This document shows, piece after piece, positions 21,401 through 31,590 of a stretch of 64,000 nucleotides of DNA. Source of the stretch: Selaginella moellendorffii (lineage: Eukaryota > Streptophyta > Lycopodiopsida > Selaginellales > Selaginellaceae); NCBI RefSeq assembly GCF_000143415.4, contig NW_003314265.1, forward strand, positions 3,468,443 through 3,532,442, given 5' to 3'. The position numbers were made by a program, and so were the translations under genes. Position 1 is the first letter of the stretch. Every line of letters begins with the position of its first letter. The notes below the pieces were generated by a model. The model did not search any database. It saw only the letters and a program-made list of their open reading frames with translations, and had not been told where the DNA came from.

Positions 21401-21648
21401 TCATCATACGACAAAGGAGCTGGCTGCGCTCGCAAGAAAGAGTTGAAATAATCCACTAGCTACAATCAATTCATCATCCTTACCTTGCCTTCTGGATGAA
21501 AACACAAATGCACGATCCCATTCATGTCAAGATAGAAATTGTCATACTCCAATCCGCCAGAAAGGGCCGCCAAATCATCCTCCACAGCATCGGCAACGAT
21601 CAAGGGATAGCGCCGCGTGAGCCAGCGATATAATGCGGGCACTCCCAT
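18483..21648 (-). CDS. XRN-type 5'-3' exoribonuclease, compact
   Basis: Twenty-one exons, first 21484-21648 and last 18483-18569, giving 647 residues. Other exons: 21321-21423, 21177-21250, 20983-21117, 20806-20925, 20666-20728, 20508-20618, 20310-20462, 20169-20246, 20033-20113, 19929-19970, 19801-19872, 19673-19743, 19430-19558, 19298-19374, 19202-19242, 19072-19146, 18887-19017, 18769-18828, 18629-18704. Catalytic-domain blocks are intact: [59 protein letters not shown] knuckle ([14 protein letters not shown]) is typical of plant nuclear XRN2/XRN3. [13 protein letters not shown] and HALPE-like blocks of the second conserved region are present. Plant XRNs usually have 950-1050 residues; this one lacks most of the charged linker after the FQK segment and the C-terminal tail. 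Exon 11 (14 codons) is the least certain. Head-to-head with a DYW gene. Confidence 0.87.
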
Positions 21649-21750
21649 CGATCGATCCGATCGATCCCTCCTTAAAACCCTAAAATATCTTTCTCAAGCG
21701 GCAAAAAGGAGCAAACGACGAATGGCATATTCTCCTTGCCAGGGCAGAAT
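21649..21750. promoter_or_regulatory. Shared promoter (XRN / DYW-PPR)
   Basis: About 100 bases between divergent ATGs, with cgatcgatccgatcgatc and a telo-box-like ttaaaaccctaaaata. Confidence 0.5.
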
Positions 21751-24700
21751 ATGCTCCTCTTGCTCTTGGCGAGCAAACGAGCAGCAGCGTCGTCACAGCT
21801 CCAGCGCCGGGGTCTCCATTCCCTCGCAGCGTTCGCGGGATCGAGCGAGGATGATCCCGAGAGGATCTCCAGCAAGAGCTACGCCCGCAAATTCGCCGAC
21901 CTCGACGGCGTGTCGCGAGCCCTAAGCGCGGGCGCATCCTACAGCTCTCTCCTTCAAGAATGCGGCCATCGCCGATCGCTCGCCCAGGGTAAGCTCGTCC
22001 ACTCCCACATCCTCGAGCAGCGCCGGATGCACATCTACGTCGAGAATCTGCTCGTCCAGATGTATGGCAAATGCGGCAGCGTCGCCGATGCTCTCGCGGT
22101 TTTCCACGCGATTGAGCATCCAAACTCGGTCTCCTGGACGCTCATCGTCGCGGCATTTGCCCGGAATGGGCATTACCGGGAGGCGCTTGGCTACTACCGG
22201 AGGATGGTGCTGGAAGGATTGAGGCCGGATGGAGCGATGTTTGTGGTGGCGATCGGGGTGTGCTCCAGCTCCAAAGATCTCAAGCAAGGCCAGCTCCTCC
22301 ACGCGATGATCCTCGAGACCCAGCTGCTGGAGTTTGATATCATCCTCGGCACCGCGCTCATCACCATGTATGCCAGGTGCCGGGATCTCGAGCTCGCCCG
22401 GAAGACCTTCGATGAGATGGGAAAGAAAACTTTGGTCACCTGGAACGCACTGATCGCTGGCTACTCGCGAAACGGGGATCACAGGGGCGCTCTCAAGATC
22501 TACCAGGACATGGTTTCCAAGTCTGTCAAGCCGGACAAGCCAACTTTCCTGGCTGTTCTCGACGCTTGCTCGAAGCTTGGATCCCTTTCGGAGTTGCGGA
22601 TGCTTCATCTCGACATACTCGAGCAAAAGATGGCGGCCGACTTGATCATCGGGACTACTCTCGTCAGCGCCTATGGGAAGTGCCGGAGCCTCAAGGATGC
22701 CGAGGCGGCCTTCAGCTCGCTCGCCACGAAGAACGTCGTGTCGTGGAACGCGATGATCTCGGCCTACTGCCACAATGGCCGTCCCGAGAAATCGCTCGAG
22801 CTCTTCCACGAGATGGAGCCGCAAGAGGTGAAGCGGGACGCTACCACTTTCATGTCCGTGCTCGAAGCTTGCGCCGCCATGAAGTCGCTCCAGCAGGGAA
22901 GGCTCGTCCACGCAGCGCTCGAGGGCAGCGGCTTTGATCTAAACTCTTTCGTCGCCGGCACGGTGGTGAACATGTACGCGAAGTGTGGGAGCTTGCAAGA
23001 CGCCCGCCGAGCGTTCGACAAGATGGCGACCAAGACGACGTGTGCATGGACAACGATGATCACGGCCTATGCACAGCTCGGGTCTCCCAGGAAAGCTCTC
23101 GAGCTATACCACGCCATGGAGCCCGAAGGAATGAAGCCGGATGCAATCACCTTCTCCAGTGCTTTGTACGCGTGCTCGGTCGTCGGAGACATCTCTCAAG
23201 GCAGGGAAATCGAGGCTCGCACGGTAGCAAGCGGCTATGCCTCGGACTCGATTGTCCAGAATGCGCTCATCAACATGTACTCCAAGTGTGGAAGCTTGGA
23301 GTCGGCCAGGAAAGTTTTCGATCGGCTCAAGAACAGGGACGTGATAGCCTGGAACACGATGATCTCCGGGTATGCCAAGCAGGGTGCCGCTACACAGGCT
23401 CTCGAGCTTTTCCAACGGATGGGACCGAACGATCCAAAGCCAAACGTGGTGACTTTCATTGGCCTCCTCACGGCTTGCACCAACTTGGAGGACTTGGAGC
23501 AGGGAAGAGCCATCCACAGGAAAGTGAAAGAGCACGGCTACGAGTCGGACTTGGTGATCGGCAACGTCCTTCTCAACATGTATACCAAGTGTAGCAGCAG
23601 CTTGGAGGAGGCAAGGCAGGTCTTTGAGAGATTGCGTACGAGGGACGTGATAACTTGGAACATACTGATCGTGGCATACGTGCAGTATGGACAGGCCAAG
23701 GACGCTCTCGACATCTTCAAGCAAATGCAGCTAGAAAACGTCGCTCCAAACGAGATCACGCTCAGCAACGTCCTCAGCGCCTGTGCTGTTCTCGGTGCCA
23801 AGCGTCAAGGCAAGGCAGTCCACGCGCTCATCGCTTCCGGAAGGTGCAAGGCCGACGTCGTCCTGGAGAACTCGCTCATGAACATGTATAACCGGTGCGG
23901 CAGCCTCGACGATACAGTGGGGGTCTTCGCGGCTATTCGTGACAAGAGCTTGGTATCCTGGAGCACTCTCATTGCCGCCTATGCTCAGCACGGTCACTCG
24001 AGGACGGGGCTGGAGCACTTCTGGGAGCTCTTACAGGAAGGCTTGGCAGCCGACGACGTGACTATGGTGAGCACTCTCTCGGCCTGCAGCCATGGAGGGA
24101 TGCTCAAGGAAGGCGTCCAGAGTTTCCTCTCCATGGTCGGGGACCACGGCCTCGCTCCAGACTACCGGCACTTTCTCTGCATGGTGGACCTCCTGAGCCG
24201 AGCAGGGAGGCTGGAGGCCGCCGAGAACCTCATCCACGACATGCCGTTCTTGCCGGACGCGGTTGCCTGGACGAGCCTACTAAGCGGCTGCAAGCTCCAC
24301 AACGACACGAAGCGAGCGGCTCGAGTAGCGGACAAGCTCTTCGAGCTGGAGTCGGAGGACGAGCACTCGACCGTGACGCTTCTGTCCAACGTTTACGCGG
24401 AGGCTGGGAGATGGGACGACGTTCGAAAGACGAGGAACCGGAGAGCCGCTAGGAAGAACCCAGGCTGCAGTTATATCGAGATCAACGACACGGTGCACGA
24501 GTTTGTGGCCGGGGACAAGTCTCATCCCGAGGAGGAGCTCATCGCCGCGGAGATAAAGAGGCTGAGCAAGCAGATGAAGGACGCTGGCTACGTCCCCGAT
24601 ATGAGGATGGTACTGCACAACGTCAAGGAGGAAGAGAAGGAGCAAATGCTGTGCTACCACAGCGAGAAGCTGGCGATTGCTTACGGCTTGATATCCACAC

Positions 24701-24867
24701 CGCCTGGGACGCCGCTCCACATCGTCAAGAACTTGAGAGCTTGTGTCGACTGTCACGCGGCCGCCAAGTTCATCTCCAGGATCGTGGGCCGGAAAATCGT
24801 GGTCAGGGACTCCACTCGCTTTCATCACTTCGAGAACGGTTCATGCTCTTGCAAAGACTATTGGTGA
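21751..24867 (+). CDS. PPR protein of the DYW subclass (organelle RNA editing factor)
   Basis: Intronless, 1038 residues. The frame is open to 21736, but the first ATG is at 21751 (MLLLLLASKRAAASS), a plausible organelle presequence. About 20 PLS repeats (VQMYGKCGSVADAL, NVVSWNAMISAYCHNG and similar). E domains follow, then a complete DYW deaminase: PGCSYIEIND, then the zinc/catalytic HSE in CYHSEKLAIAYG, CVDCHAAAKFIS and the terminal FENGSCSCKDYW. Proteins of this class carry out C-to-U editing in chloroplasts or mitochondria, and such factors are very numerous in lycophytes. No missing catalytic residue seen. Confidence 0.96.
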   Translation: MLLLLLASKRAAASSQLQRRGLHSLAAFAGSSEDDPERISSKSYARKFADLDGVSRALSAGASYSSLLQECGHRRSLAQGKLVHSHILEQRRMHIYVENLLVQMYGKCGSVADALAVFHAIEHPNSVSWTLIVAAFARNGHYREALGYYRRMVLEGLRPDGAMFVVAIGVCSSSKDLKQGQLLHAMILETQLLEFDIILGTALITMYARCRDLELARKTFDEMGKKTLVTWNALIAGYSRNGDHRGALKIYQDMVSKSVKPDKPTFLAVLDACSKLGSLSELRMLHLDILEQKMAADLIIGTTLVSAYGKCRSLKDAEAAFSSLATKNVVSWNAMISAYCHNGRPEKSLELFHEMEPQEVKRDATTFMSVLEACAAMKSLQQGRLVHAALEGSGFDLNSFVAGTVVNMYAKCGSLQDARRAFDKMATKTTCAWTTMITAYAQLGSPRKALELYHAMEPEGMKPDAITFSSALYACSVVGDISQGREIEARTVASGYASDSIVQNALINMYSKCGSLESARKVFDRLKNRDVIAWNTMISGYAKQGAATQALELFQRMGPNDPKPNVVTFIGLLTACTNLEDLEQGRAIHRKVKEHGYESDLVIGNVLLNMYTKCSSSLEEARQVFERLRTRDVITWNILIVAYVQYGQAKDALDIFKQMQLENVAPNEITLSNVLSACAVLGAKRQGKAVHALIASGRCKADVVLENSLMNMYNRCGSLDDTVGVFAAIRDKSLVSWSTLIAAYAQHGHSRTGLEHFWELLQEGLAADDVTMVSTLSACSHGGMLKEGVQSFLSMVGDHGLAPDYRHFLCMVDLLSRAGRLEAAENLIHDMPFLPDAVAWTSLLSGCKLHNDTKRAARVADKLFELESEDEHSTVTLLSNVYAEAGRWDDVRKTRNRRAARKNPGCSYIEINDTVHEFVAGDKSHPEEELIAAEIKRLSKQMKDAGYVPDMRMVLHNVKEEEKEQMLCYHSEKLAIAYGLISTPPGTPLHIVKNLRACVDCHAAAKFISRIVGRKIVVRDSTRFHHFENGSCSCKDYW

Positions 24868-25740
24868 GGTAAACTGGTTTTCGTTAGTTTGTTTCTCGGT
24901 CCTGACGTTTTAGTACGCTTGACAGGTGATGGAGTTTCTTTTCTTTTTATCGCCTGTGACCAGCCATAGCTCTTCGTCTGGAGGTAAAAAATTTCAGTCA
25001 TTCATTGCTCTTAGTTTTTGATTCGATTCCATGTTTCTGACTTCGAAACTTATTACTCCTGACAGTTATTTCTATATTGCTTTCAAGTTTCGGAAGAACC
25101 GATCATTCCCTCGCTTTGGCGCTCTCTGCAAGAAGGTAAAATGGCTCGTTTATATTTCGCAGCTGTTTTAAATCACCATGTTCTTCTCCAGATGCTTGAA
25201 ACACAGGACATAACAACTTCAAATAACTGGACTCGTTCGTCCCAAAGTAACTATCACATAGCCATTTACTCTCTCTCTCTCTCTCTCTTTCTCACATAGG
25301 ATTCTTTTTTCTTCCTTGACAGGCACTGAAGGGAATTCATTCACACCGCCACAACAACATGATTTGAATGAACCCGGATGAGATTTCAATGAGCCACGAC
25401 GACCATATTGTTTGGGAATTCATATCAAAGCACTGCGTTGGAAGTGGTAATCTAATACAAAGACTTTTAACAAGGAGGGAGGCACGGCACATCCATCGAA
25501 ATCGTGGGAGTTTAGTTGTCAATCAAGATCATGGAGTTGAACTGGATGTCAAACCATTCAAATCGTTTTTCAAGACCAAATGGTAAGATCCACGACTCTT
25601 TAACTTAGCCGTTACAGGAGCCGATCAATCCAATCCATCCAATCGGTCTATTTGCTCTCGATGTTTACAACTTACAAGAACTAGCAAACTAGCATCTCCT
25701 TGAGAACCCAACCGGCGAGACCACGAATCAAGTTACAGAA

Positions 25741-25778
<38 letters not shown>

Positions 25779-27378
25779 TATTGGCCGCTCGCTCGGGGTG
25801 GAGTTTTGATCATTGCCCCACTCATCAAACAAATTCTATAGTAAACAAGCCAAAGTCCATGGTATCTGATTTGATAGCTCATATGCACGGCGGGATTTTT
25901 TCTCGGCAATGTATATTGATGTAAGTTTGCACATGCTCAGATGTTGTGTGCCACCTTTACGAGTTTAATATGTGCACCAAACTTTCTAGTGCTGCCCACA
26001 TGCGCAAACGCAGGCCCCCATGCTTACTCTAATCGGATAATCACAGGGCCAAGGAATTTCACTTCCAAGGTGGTGGCCTCATGTCTAGAATATTGTTATT
26101 AACTCCTGAAATATCAATCAAATTCAATGCTCCTCACATGAGGAATGACAAACAAGCAGTAACCAAAAAAAAAAAGTCTTCTGCCCAAAAAACTGAGCAA
26201 AAAAAAAAATTAAACCAAGCTTGCTTTGCTTGGTTGCTTGCAAACAATTTTTGCAAATTGGAGGAACTGCAATGCTCTGCAGCTTTGATTTGAAAGGAAC
26301 ATTCATTCCCTTGGCCAATTGATTATAGTGGTGATCCATGCCGGAATATGCCACCATGGGGTACCATGCATATTCGGCCATGAGTACGGGATCATAGTGG
26401 CTGATGATGATGACGACGACGACGACGACGAGAGAACAAAAGACCCTAGGTACGGTGGGAGTATTGTGTAGAGCTCACGTATTCCTCCATTCCATCCATC
26501 CATTTGATGATATCTCGAGAGTAGGCCTAGAGTGGTCGCGCGAGCCGGGAGTGGTCTATTTGAATCAATGCGTGTTCTTGGTGCTGGATTCTTCTTCTCT
26601 CTCGGATCTTCTCATTTGAATCTTCGTTTCTATGCTCGATTCACCGCTGAAGTTTCGTAGATCTAGGCCGAGAGATCGATCCATCCATCCGCAAACGTCC
26701 AGCGGCATTGCTCCAGAGCTCTTGGCAGTGTCGATGTTTGTAGTTTGATCCCTCCACAGCTATAGAGACGACGGGAGATCTAGACGAAGAACTCGTCTAG
26801 AGATCTTGACAAAGAACTCGTCGACCACCACGGGAGAGATTATATCATCTGGAGTGATAAAAGAGGAAGGAGAAGCTTCTGTCTGGCAATCTCTTTTAAC
26901 TCTTATCTATCTTTCCCCTCTGTATTTGTGGGTCCAAAGGCCGTAGAGTTATAGTAGAGTAGTAGTAGCGCTGGTATATCTCTTTCTTTCTAGCTTTCTA
27001 TGTGGATCCGAGAGGGTATAGCGTAGTAAAGACAGGCAGGCAGCACAGGTAGAAAGACAGGCAATGTATCAAGTATCATGTACCGTATAAGAGCGAGAAG
27101 CAAGAAAAAGAAGAAACAAAGAGACGATCTCCTCCGAGAGAGATGCGAGGAACACAACTTCGCGGCGAAGGGGCGCTCTTGCTTGGCGGCTTAATTGCTT
27201 GTCGGTGGTGATCGTCCTTTGTCGCGGAGATCTGGTTTGCTGATCAAGAACACTTCACAGCACGTCACTGGCACTCCATCGATTTCTCCTTTGTTCTCTT
27301 CTCTTCTTCTTGTCTTGGCGGTCTCGTGTATGATTCTAGCTGGAGCTGGGATCACCGCAGACGAGGGAGGCGATCATC
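24868..27378. other. Long intergenic region with simple repeats
   Basis: About 2.5 kb with no convincing gene. Simple repeats: CT tract 25269-25288, GA tract 25745-25774, GAC triplets 26412-26431. The last ~700 bases are probably the promoter and long leader of the DUF1645 gene; they contain CT/GA-rich stretches and short open frames with no family resemblance. Confidence 0.55.
25745..25774. repeat. GA microsatellite
   Basis: Uninterrupted run of about 15 GA units. Confidence 0.95.
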
Positions 27379-29571
27379 ATGTTCTATCACTGCGAGAGCG
27401 AGGCCGGGAGCTCTTGCTCCACTCCATTCGTGAGCGCGCCATCCAGCCCCAGCAGGAGTGGCACCACCAGCGCGCTCAAGACCACCACCGCCAAGAACAC
27501 CGGCACAACGAGCAAGAACAGCCTCTACTACTACTTCTCGGCGCCGTCCAGCCCGCCGCGCGATCACAAGCTCCACGCCGCCGCCAATCCGGAGCACCAC
27601 CACCAGCGCGGATTCAGCTTCACGGAATGTGAGTTCCAGTTCCACTCGCGATTCGATGGCGGCGGCGGCGGCGGTGGCGGTGGCGGATCCGGCGGCGGCG
27701 TGGTGGCGGCGCTGCCCAGTGTTCTTGTCGGAGAGCGCCGCCGCGAGGAAGAGGAGGAGGAGGAGGAGGCGATGATGGAGGACGCGGAGATGGGGGGCGT
27801 GGCGGGCTTCTACTTCAGCGCGCCCACGAGCCCGGACCGGCGGAACAAGGATCGATCGGGCAAGGGCGGCGGGATCTGGGACGAGATGCCGGGCACGCCC
27901 AAGATGATCTTTGGAGCCAATGCGGCGGCGTCGCGGGATCCATCGCCAGCGCTAGGGTTCTTCAATGCCGACTCGGATTTCGAGTTCTCGTCCAGCCGGA
28001 TGTCCGACTCCGACTCCACGATCTCCGCCCAGATGTCCTCCGCCGACGAGCTCTTCTTCAAGGGCCAGCTCCTGCCCATGAAGATCCCGCCGCCCCAGCT
28101 CACCTCCTCGGACTCGAGCGGCTCCTCCAACACCATCGCCTCCACGGATTCCAGCGACCACTGCTCCTCCTCCTCCGCCGCGGCGCCGCCGTCGCCCAGA
28201 TCCGCGCGCAAGGCCGGCGGATCCGCGTCGCCCGGGCGGATGAAATCCGCGGTGATGGGCAGCCTGTGCGGCGCCACCATGATCAAGTCGGGCTCCATCT
28301 CGGACTCCTCCTCCATCTCGGCCTCCGCCACGTCGGACTCCACGGCCAGCCGGGGACCCCCGCGGTCCCTCTCGCCGCTCCAGCTGCTCAAGAAGTACCA
28401 GTCCATGATGCTCATGATGGGCCGCCCCGCCTCCTCCAATTCCTCCTCGCCATCGCTCGCCACCTCCAATTCCTCTTCGTCCTCCTCCGGCGATCACCAG
28501 ATCCCCCGGCCCGCGAGAACTTCCTCCAAAGGCCGGACGCTGAGGGAATTGCTCCACCTGAGTAGCATGCACAAGAAGAACAAGCCGGGGCCGAGCTCTT
28601 CCAAGGCAGAGGAGGGCAAGAAAACCATCCAAGGCGCAGAATCCACAGCGAAGGAGTCCAAGGAGGCCAAGGATTCGACTCCGCCACCACCTCCGCCATC
28701 TTTGCCGGTACCTCCGAGCAAGCCCCTCGGCAAGAAGCTCGACTCCTCGGCTCTCACCAAGAGGCTGGTGGAGAAATCCCTGGTGGGCGATCACAGCAAG
28801 CGATTCACCGCCGCGAGCGCCGCACGGAAGACGCCGTCCTCGTCCTCGGCATCGGGGAATCTCCAGGGAATCGCCATCCACAAGAAGAGACTCCACAGCC
28901 TCGACCTCCAGCACAGTGGAGGATCCACCGGCGGCTACTACAGCTCCGCGAGGCGATTGCACAGCGGATCCATCGTCCCCGAGGCGGAGTTCCCCGCCAT
29001 GGCCGCAAGGCCGCACAAGGGCCGGCTGCCGGACGCGACGATCAAGAACAAGCGGCTCAACTATCACGTAGCGCACCGGCGAGGAGGGCAAGGTGGCGGT
29101 CGCGGGGGATCAATGTTTCATAGTGGGCCGATCGTGGGTGGCAAACTTGGCGGTGGTGGTATGGACTTCCAATCCGCGAGATTCACCGATCTCAATCTCC
29201 ACAGCAAAGGTGGCGGCGATCATTTCTACTACTCAAACTCGGCAGCGTCCAGTGCATGCTCGTCCCGGAACGTCAGCCCCCGGCGGAGCCGCAACAACAG
29301 CATCAACAGCAGCAGCAGCGGCAACATCCTCGGCGGCGCCACCAACGTTTCCTCCTCGTCGTCGGCGGCGGCGGCGGCGGCGGCGCAAGGTGGCGGAGGC
29401 ATATCCCTCCACGAGCTCCACTACAAGTCCCAGCAGCGGGTAAATTCCGAGGAGATGCGCCGCAAAACCTTCCTCCCATACAAGCAGGGCCTGCTGGGCT
29501 GCCTGGGCTGCGCGACCATGCGAATCGCGGGCTTGTCCAAGAGCTTGCAGCCCATGGCGTCGTCGAGGTGA
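27379..29571 (+). CDS. DUF1645 family protein
   Basis: Intronless, 730 residues, low complexity (Ser, Gly, Ala runs). Family motifs in order: [13 protein letters not shown] near residue 50, [13 protein letters not shown] near 145, DFEFSSSRM near 197, [16 protein letters not shown] near 215, and the C-terminal [18 protein letters not shown]1645 proteins are plant-specific; some are reported as stress or grain-size regulators, but the biochemical role is unknown. Usual members have 250-350 residues, so this copy is about twice as long because of inserted Ser/Gly-rich segments (poly-Gly near residue 95, SSSS runs). High GC and codon bias create long false frames on the opposite strand. Start at the first ATG after a long leader. 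Confidence 0.85.
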   Translation: MFYHCESEAGSSCSTPFVSAPSSPSRSGTTSALKTTTAKNTGTTSKNSLYYYFSAPSSPPRDHKLHAAANPEHHHQRGFSFTECEFQFHSRFDGGGGGGGGGGSGGGVVAALPSVLVGERRREEEEEEEEAMMEDAEMGGVAGFYFSAPTSPDRRNKDRSGKGGGIWDEMPGTPKMIFGANAAASRDPSPALGFFNADSDFEFSSSRMSDSDSTISAQMSSADELFFKGQLLPMKIPPPQLTSSDSSGSSNTIASTDSSDHCSSSSAAAPPSPRSARKAGGSASPGRMKSAVMGSLCGATMIKSGSISDSSSISASATSDSTASRGPPRSLSPLQLLKKYQSMMLMMGRPASSNSSSPSLATSNSSSSSSGDHQIPRPARTSSKGRTLRELLHLSSMHKKNKPGPSSSKAEEGKKTIQGAESTAKESKEAKDSTPPPPPPSLPVPPSKPLGKKLDSSALTKRLVEKSLVGDHSKRFTAASAARKTPSSSSASGNLQGIAIHKKRLHSLDLQHSGGSTGGYYSSARRLHSGSIVPEAEFPAMAARPHKGRLPDATIKNKRLNYHVAHRRGGQGGGRGGSMFHSGPIVGGKLGGGGMDFQSARFTDLNLHSKGGGDHFYYSNSAASSACSSRNVSPRRSRNNSINSSSSGNILGGATNVSSSSSAAAAAAAQGGGGISLHELHYKSQQRVNSEEMRRKTFLPYKQGLLGCLGCATMRIAGLSKSLQPMASSR

Positions 29572-31590
29572 AAGAGAGAGAGAGAGAGAAAAAAAAAATC
29601 CCCTTTCTTTTGTTTGATTATGGAGAGAGTTGATGTACATTCTAGCTGGTAGAAAAGAGCAAATCAATCACGATCAAGAGCCTATTTACTTCGCAACTTC
29701 ACCGTGCGGTACGCTTGCCTGCAAATATTCCACACTATAGAGCATGGCCACTCGGTTTTCATTTACTTCCAGCTTTGATCAGGTGCTACATGTATTATAT
29801 GCAAGCGCTGCAGCTTTTTCTCGTGAGGCGGACAGGGCTACACGCAGGGGCCGGACGGACGCTCGACGGCCGCGATGGCGGACAGCGGCATGGAGCTGTG
29901 AGAGCCGAGATGCAAACAACGATCTCCTCGAGTTAATGCGCTCTTGGCAGGCTGTTAACAACAAACACCAGCACCAGCACCGCCCCCGCTGCAGACTGGG
30001 CACAGCTGAAACAAAAGTTATGATCAGCGAGGAGGAGGCCAAAGAGAGACTGGCGGAGAGAGCGAGAGATCAACAGGAATCAGAGATCCCAGAAACACCA
30101 GGGATCCCCACAGGGGCCAGACACCATCAGCGTGGGATCAGTGTGTGGATCAGGAGGCAGTTAATCAGCAGGGTGTCACTTTCTTCGGGATTAAGAACAA
30201 GAACACAAGACGCACACACCTTGCGTCCCTTGGTCACGTCATGCTTGTCTGTATAGCTCCATCGCCCTCCTCCAGAGAGGAAAACGCATGGCACAAGTTG
30301 TGAGTTGTGATAACAACTGAGGCATCCAGAGCTTGGAGTCTAGCCTTTGGCATTTGTGCGTGCATGCAAAGCTTAAGACGGAACATCGCAAAGCAAATCA
30401 TATGGTTTTTTGTCTGGCTATATATTGTATAATATATTTTCGGTGCATCATATGTGATAGTTAGGAGGAAGAATATGGGTCCAGGTAAAAATTGGGCCAG
30501 CCAAGCTGCGTCAGGCCAAGTATATAGCGGAGGATCTCTTTGATCCTCTTCTATCTCCGGATAAGAGATCAAAAGACATTGCAATCTTCGCTGCTCGGCC
30601 AGCCAGCGCTGGCTCTCCTTTTAGAAAAATTCTCTTTTGGCATCCTATGCCGATGAAATGTATCGAGGCTTTTGTGTGTAGCATCGTGCTGCTGCTGCTG
30701 CGTACAGAGATACTATATATATCAATTATATATACGTGTATATAAAATCTACGCGTCAAATGGATTTTAAAATATACATAAGCTGCCAGTCTTTTCTTCC
30801 ACGCCTTTGACAGCATGTTGTTATAAGGAGACAAGCAAAACCAGCTCAAAAGATGGGTGATGAATCTCAAAATCGAAAGATCTCTCCTGCTTCTCCCAAC
30901 TACCAGAAGAGAAAAGGTGGGGAGTGCGAGAGGTGATAGACAAGTCCAAACTAATATTGAAATCTTCTTGATCGTATAGTAGCTTAACTCAAGAGATGGA
31001 TGAAATCGCAGGCCTCTCCACTGAGACAGGGTACTTGTTTGTAACCTGATTGAAATTCGAAGATGTCAAGTCGCTTGGCCGCTTGTGGAAGGCTAGAAAC
31101 CAGCCACCACTCTTGAATCTCAACAGCAAAAGTTATTCCATATTTTCCAAGTATTCTTCTTTTATGGAATCAAATTCAAACTTTTGCCCATGAAATCACT
31201 CTGCTCTAGGCAAGGCAAGACGAAGACTGGAGGAGAGATTCCCCCAAAAAAAAATTCCTAAAAGAATTCTTACCTCCATGGTTGGATTTGGATCTGTGCT
31301 ATCCCTTGGCTTGAGGGCTGTGGTTGGATGGTTGATGTCATGCGTTGGTGGAGGTGGTGGCAGTGGCGCAGCAGTGGTGGTGGAGCTCAGGTCCACACCA
31401 TAGCCAAACACACGCTTCGAGGACTTGTGTGGCAGAATGCACACACACACACACACACATACACACACAAAAAAACAAAGACAGAACACGGTCAACGAGG
31501 AGGTCAACGTCAGCCGGTCCACGCTTTTGGTCAACGGTCTATCAAGGGCGAGAAGAACAGGGTAGCCCTAAGGTTTGAGGGGGGAGAGCG
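29572..31590. other. Intergenic, no gene seen
   Basis: About 2 kb. An AG run directly follows the DUF1645 stop (29572-29590), AT-rich blocks lie near 30420 and 30715-30760, and an AC microsatellite at 31438-31469. No supported exon; the final ~250 bases are likely the AMSH promoter. Confidence 0.55.
31438..31469. repeat. AC microsatellite
   Basis: Run of AC dinucleotides with one T interruption. Confidence 0.95.

Noticed and set aside
25368-25586. 72-codon plus frame suspected as a retrotransposon piece
   Set aside because: No reverse transcriptase, integrase or RNase H motif, and no LTRs nearby.
27195-27632. Long plus-strand frame overlapping the DUF1645 start
   Set aside because: Begins with TTG, lies out of frame with the real gene and has no homology; mostly a shadow.
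27952-29091. 379-codon open frame on the minus strand
   Set aside because: Antisense to the DUF1645 gene; caused by high GC and codon bias. Arg/Gly-rich translation with no domain.
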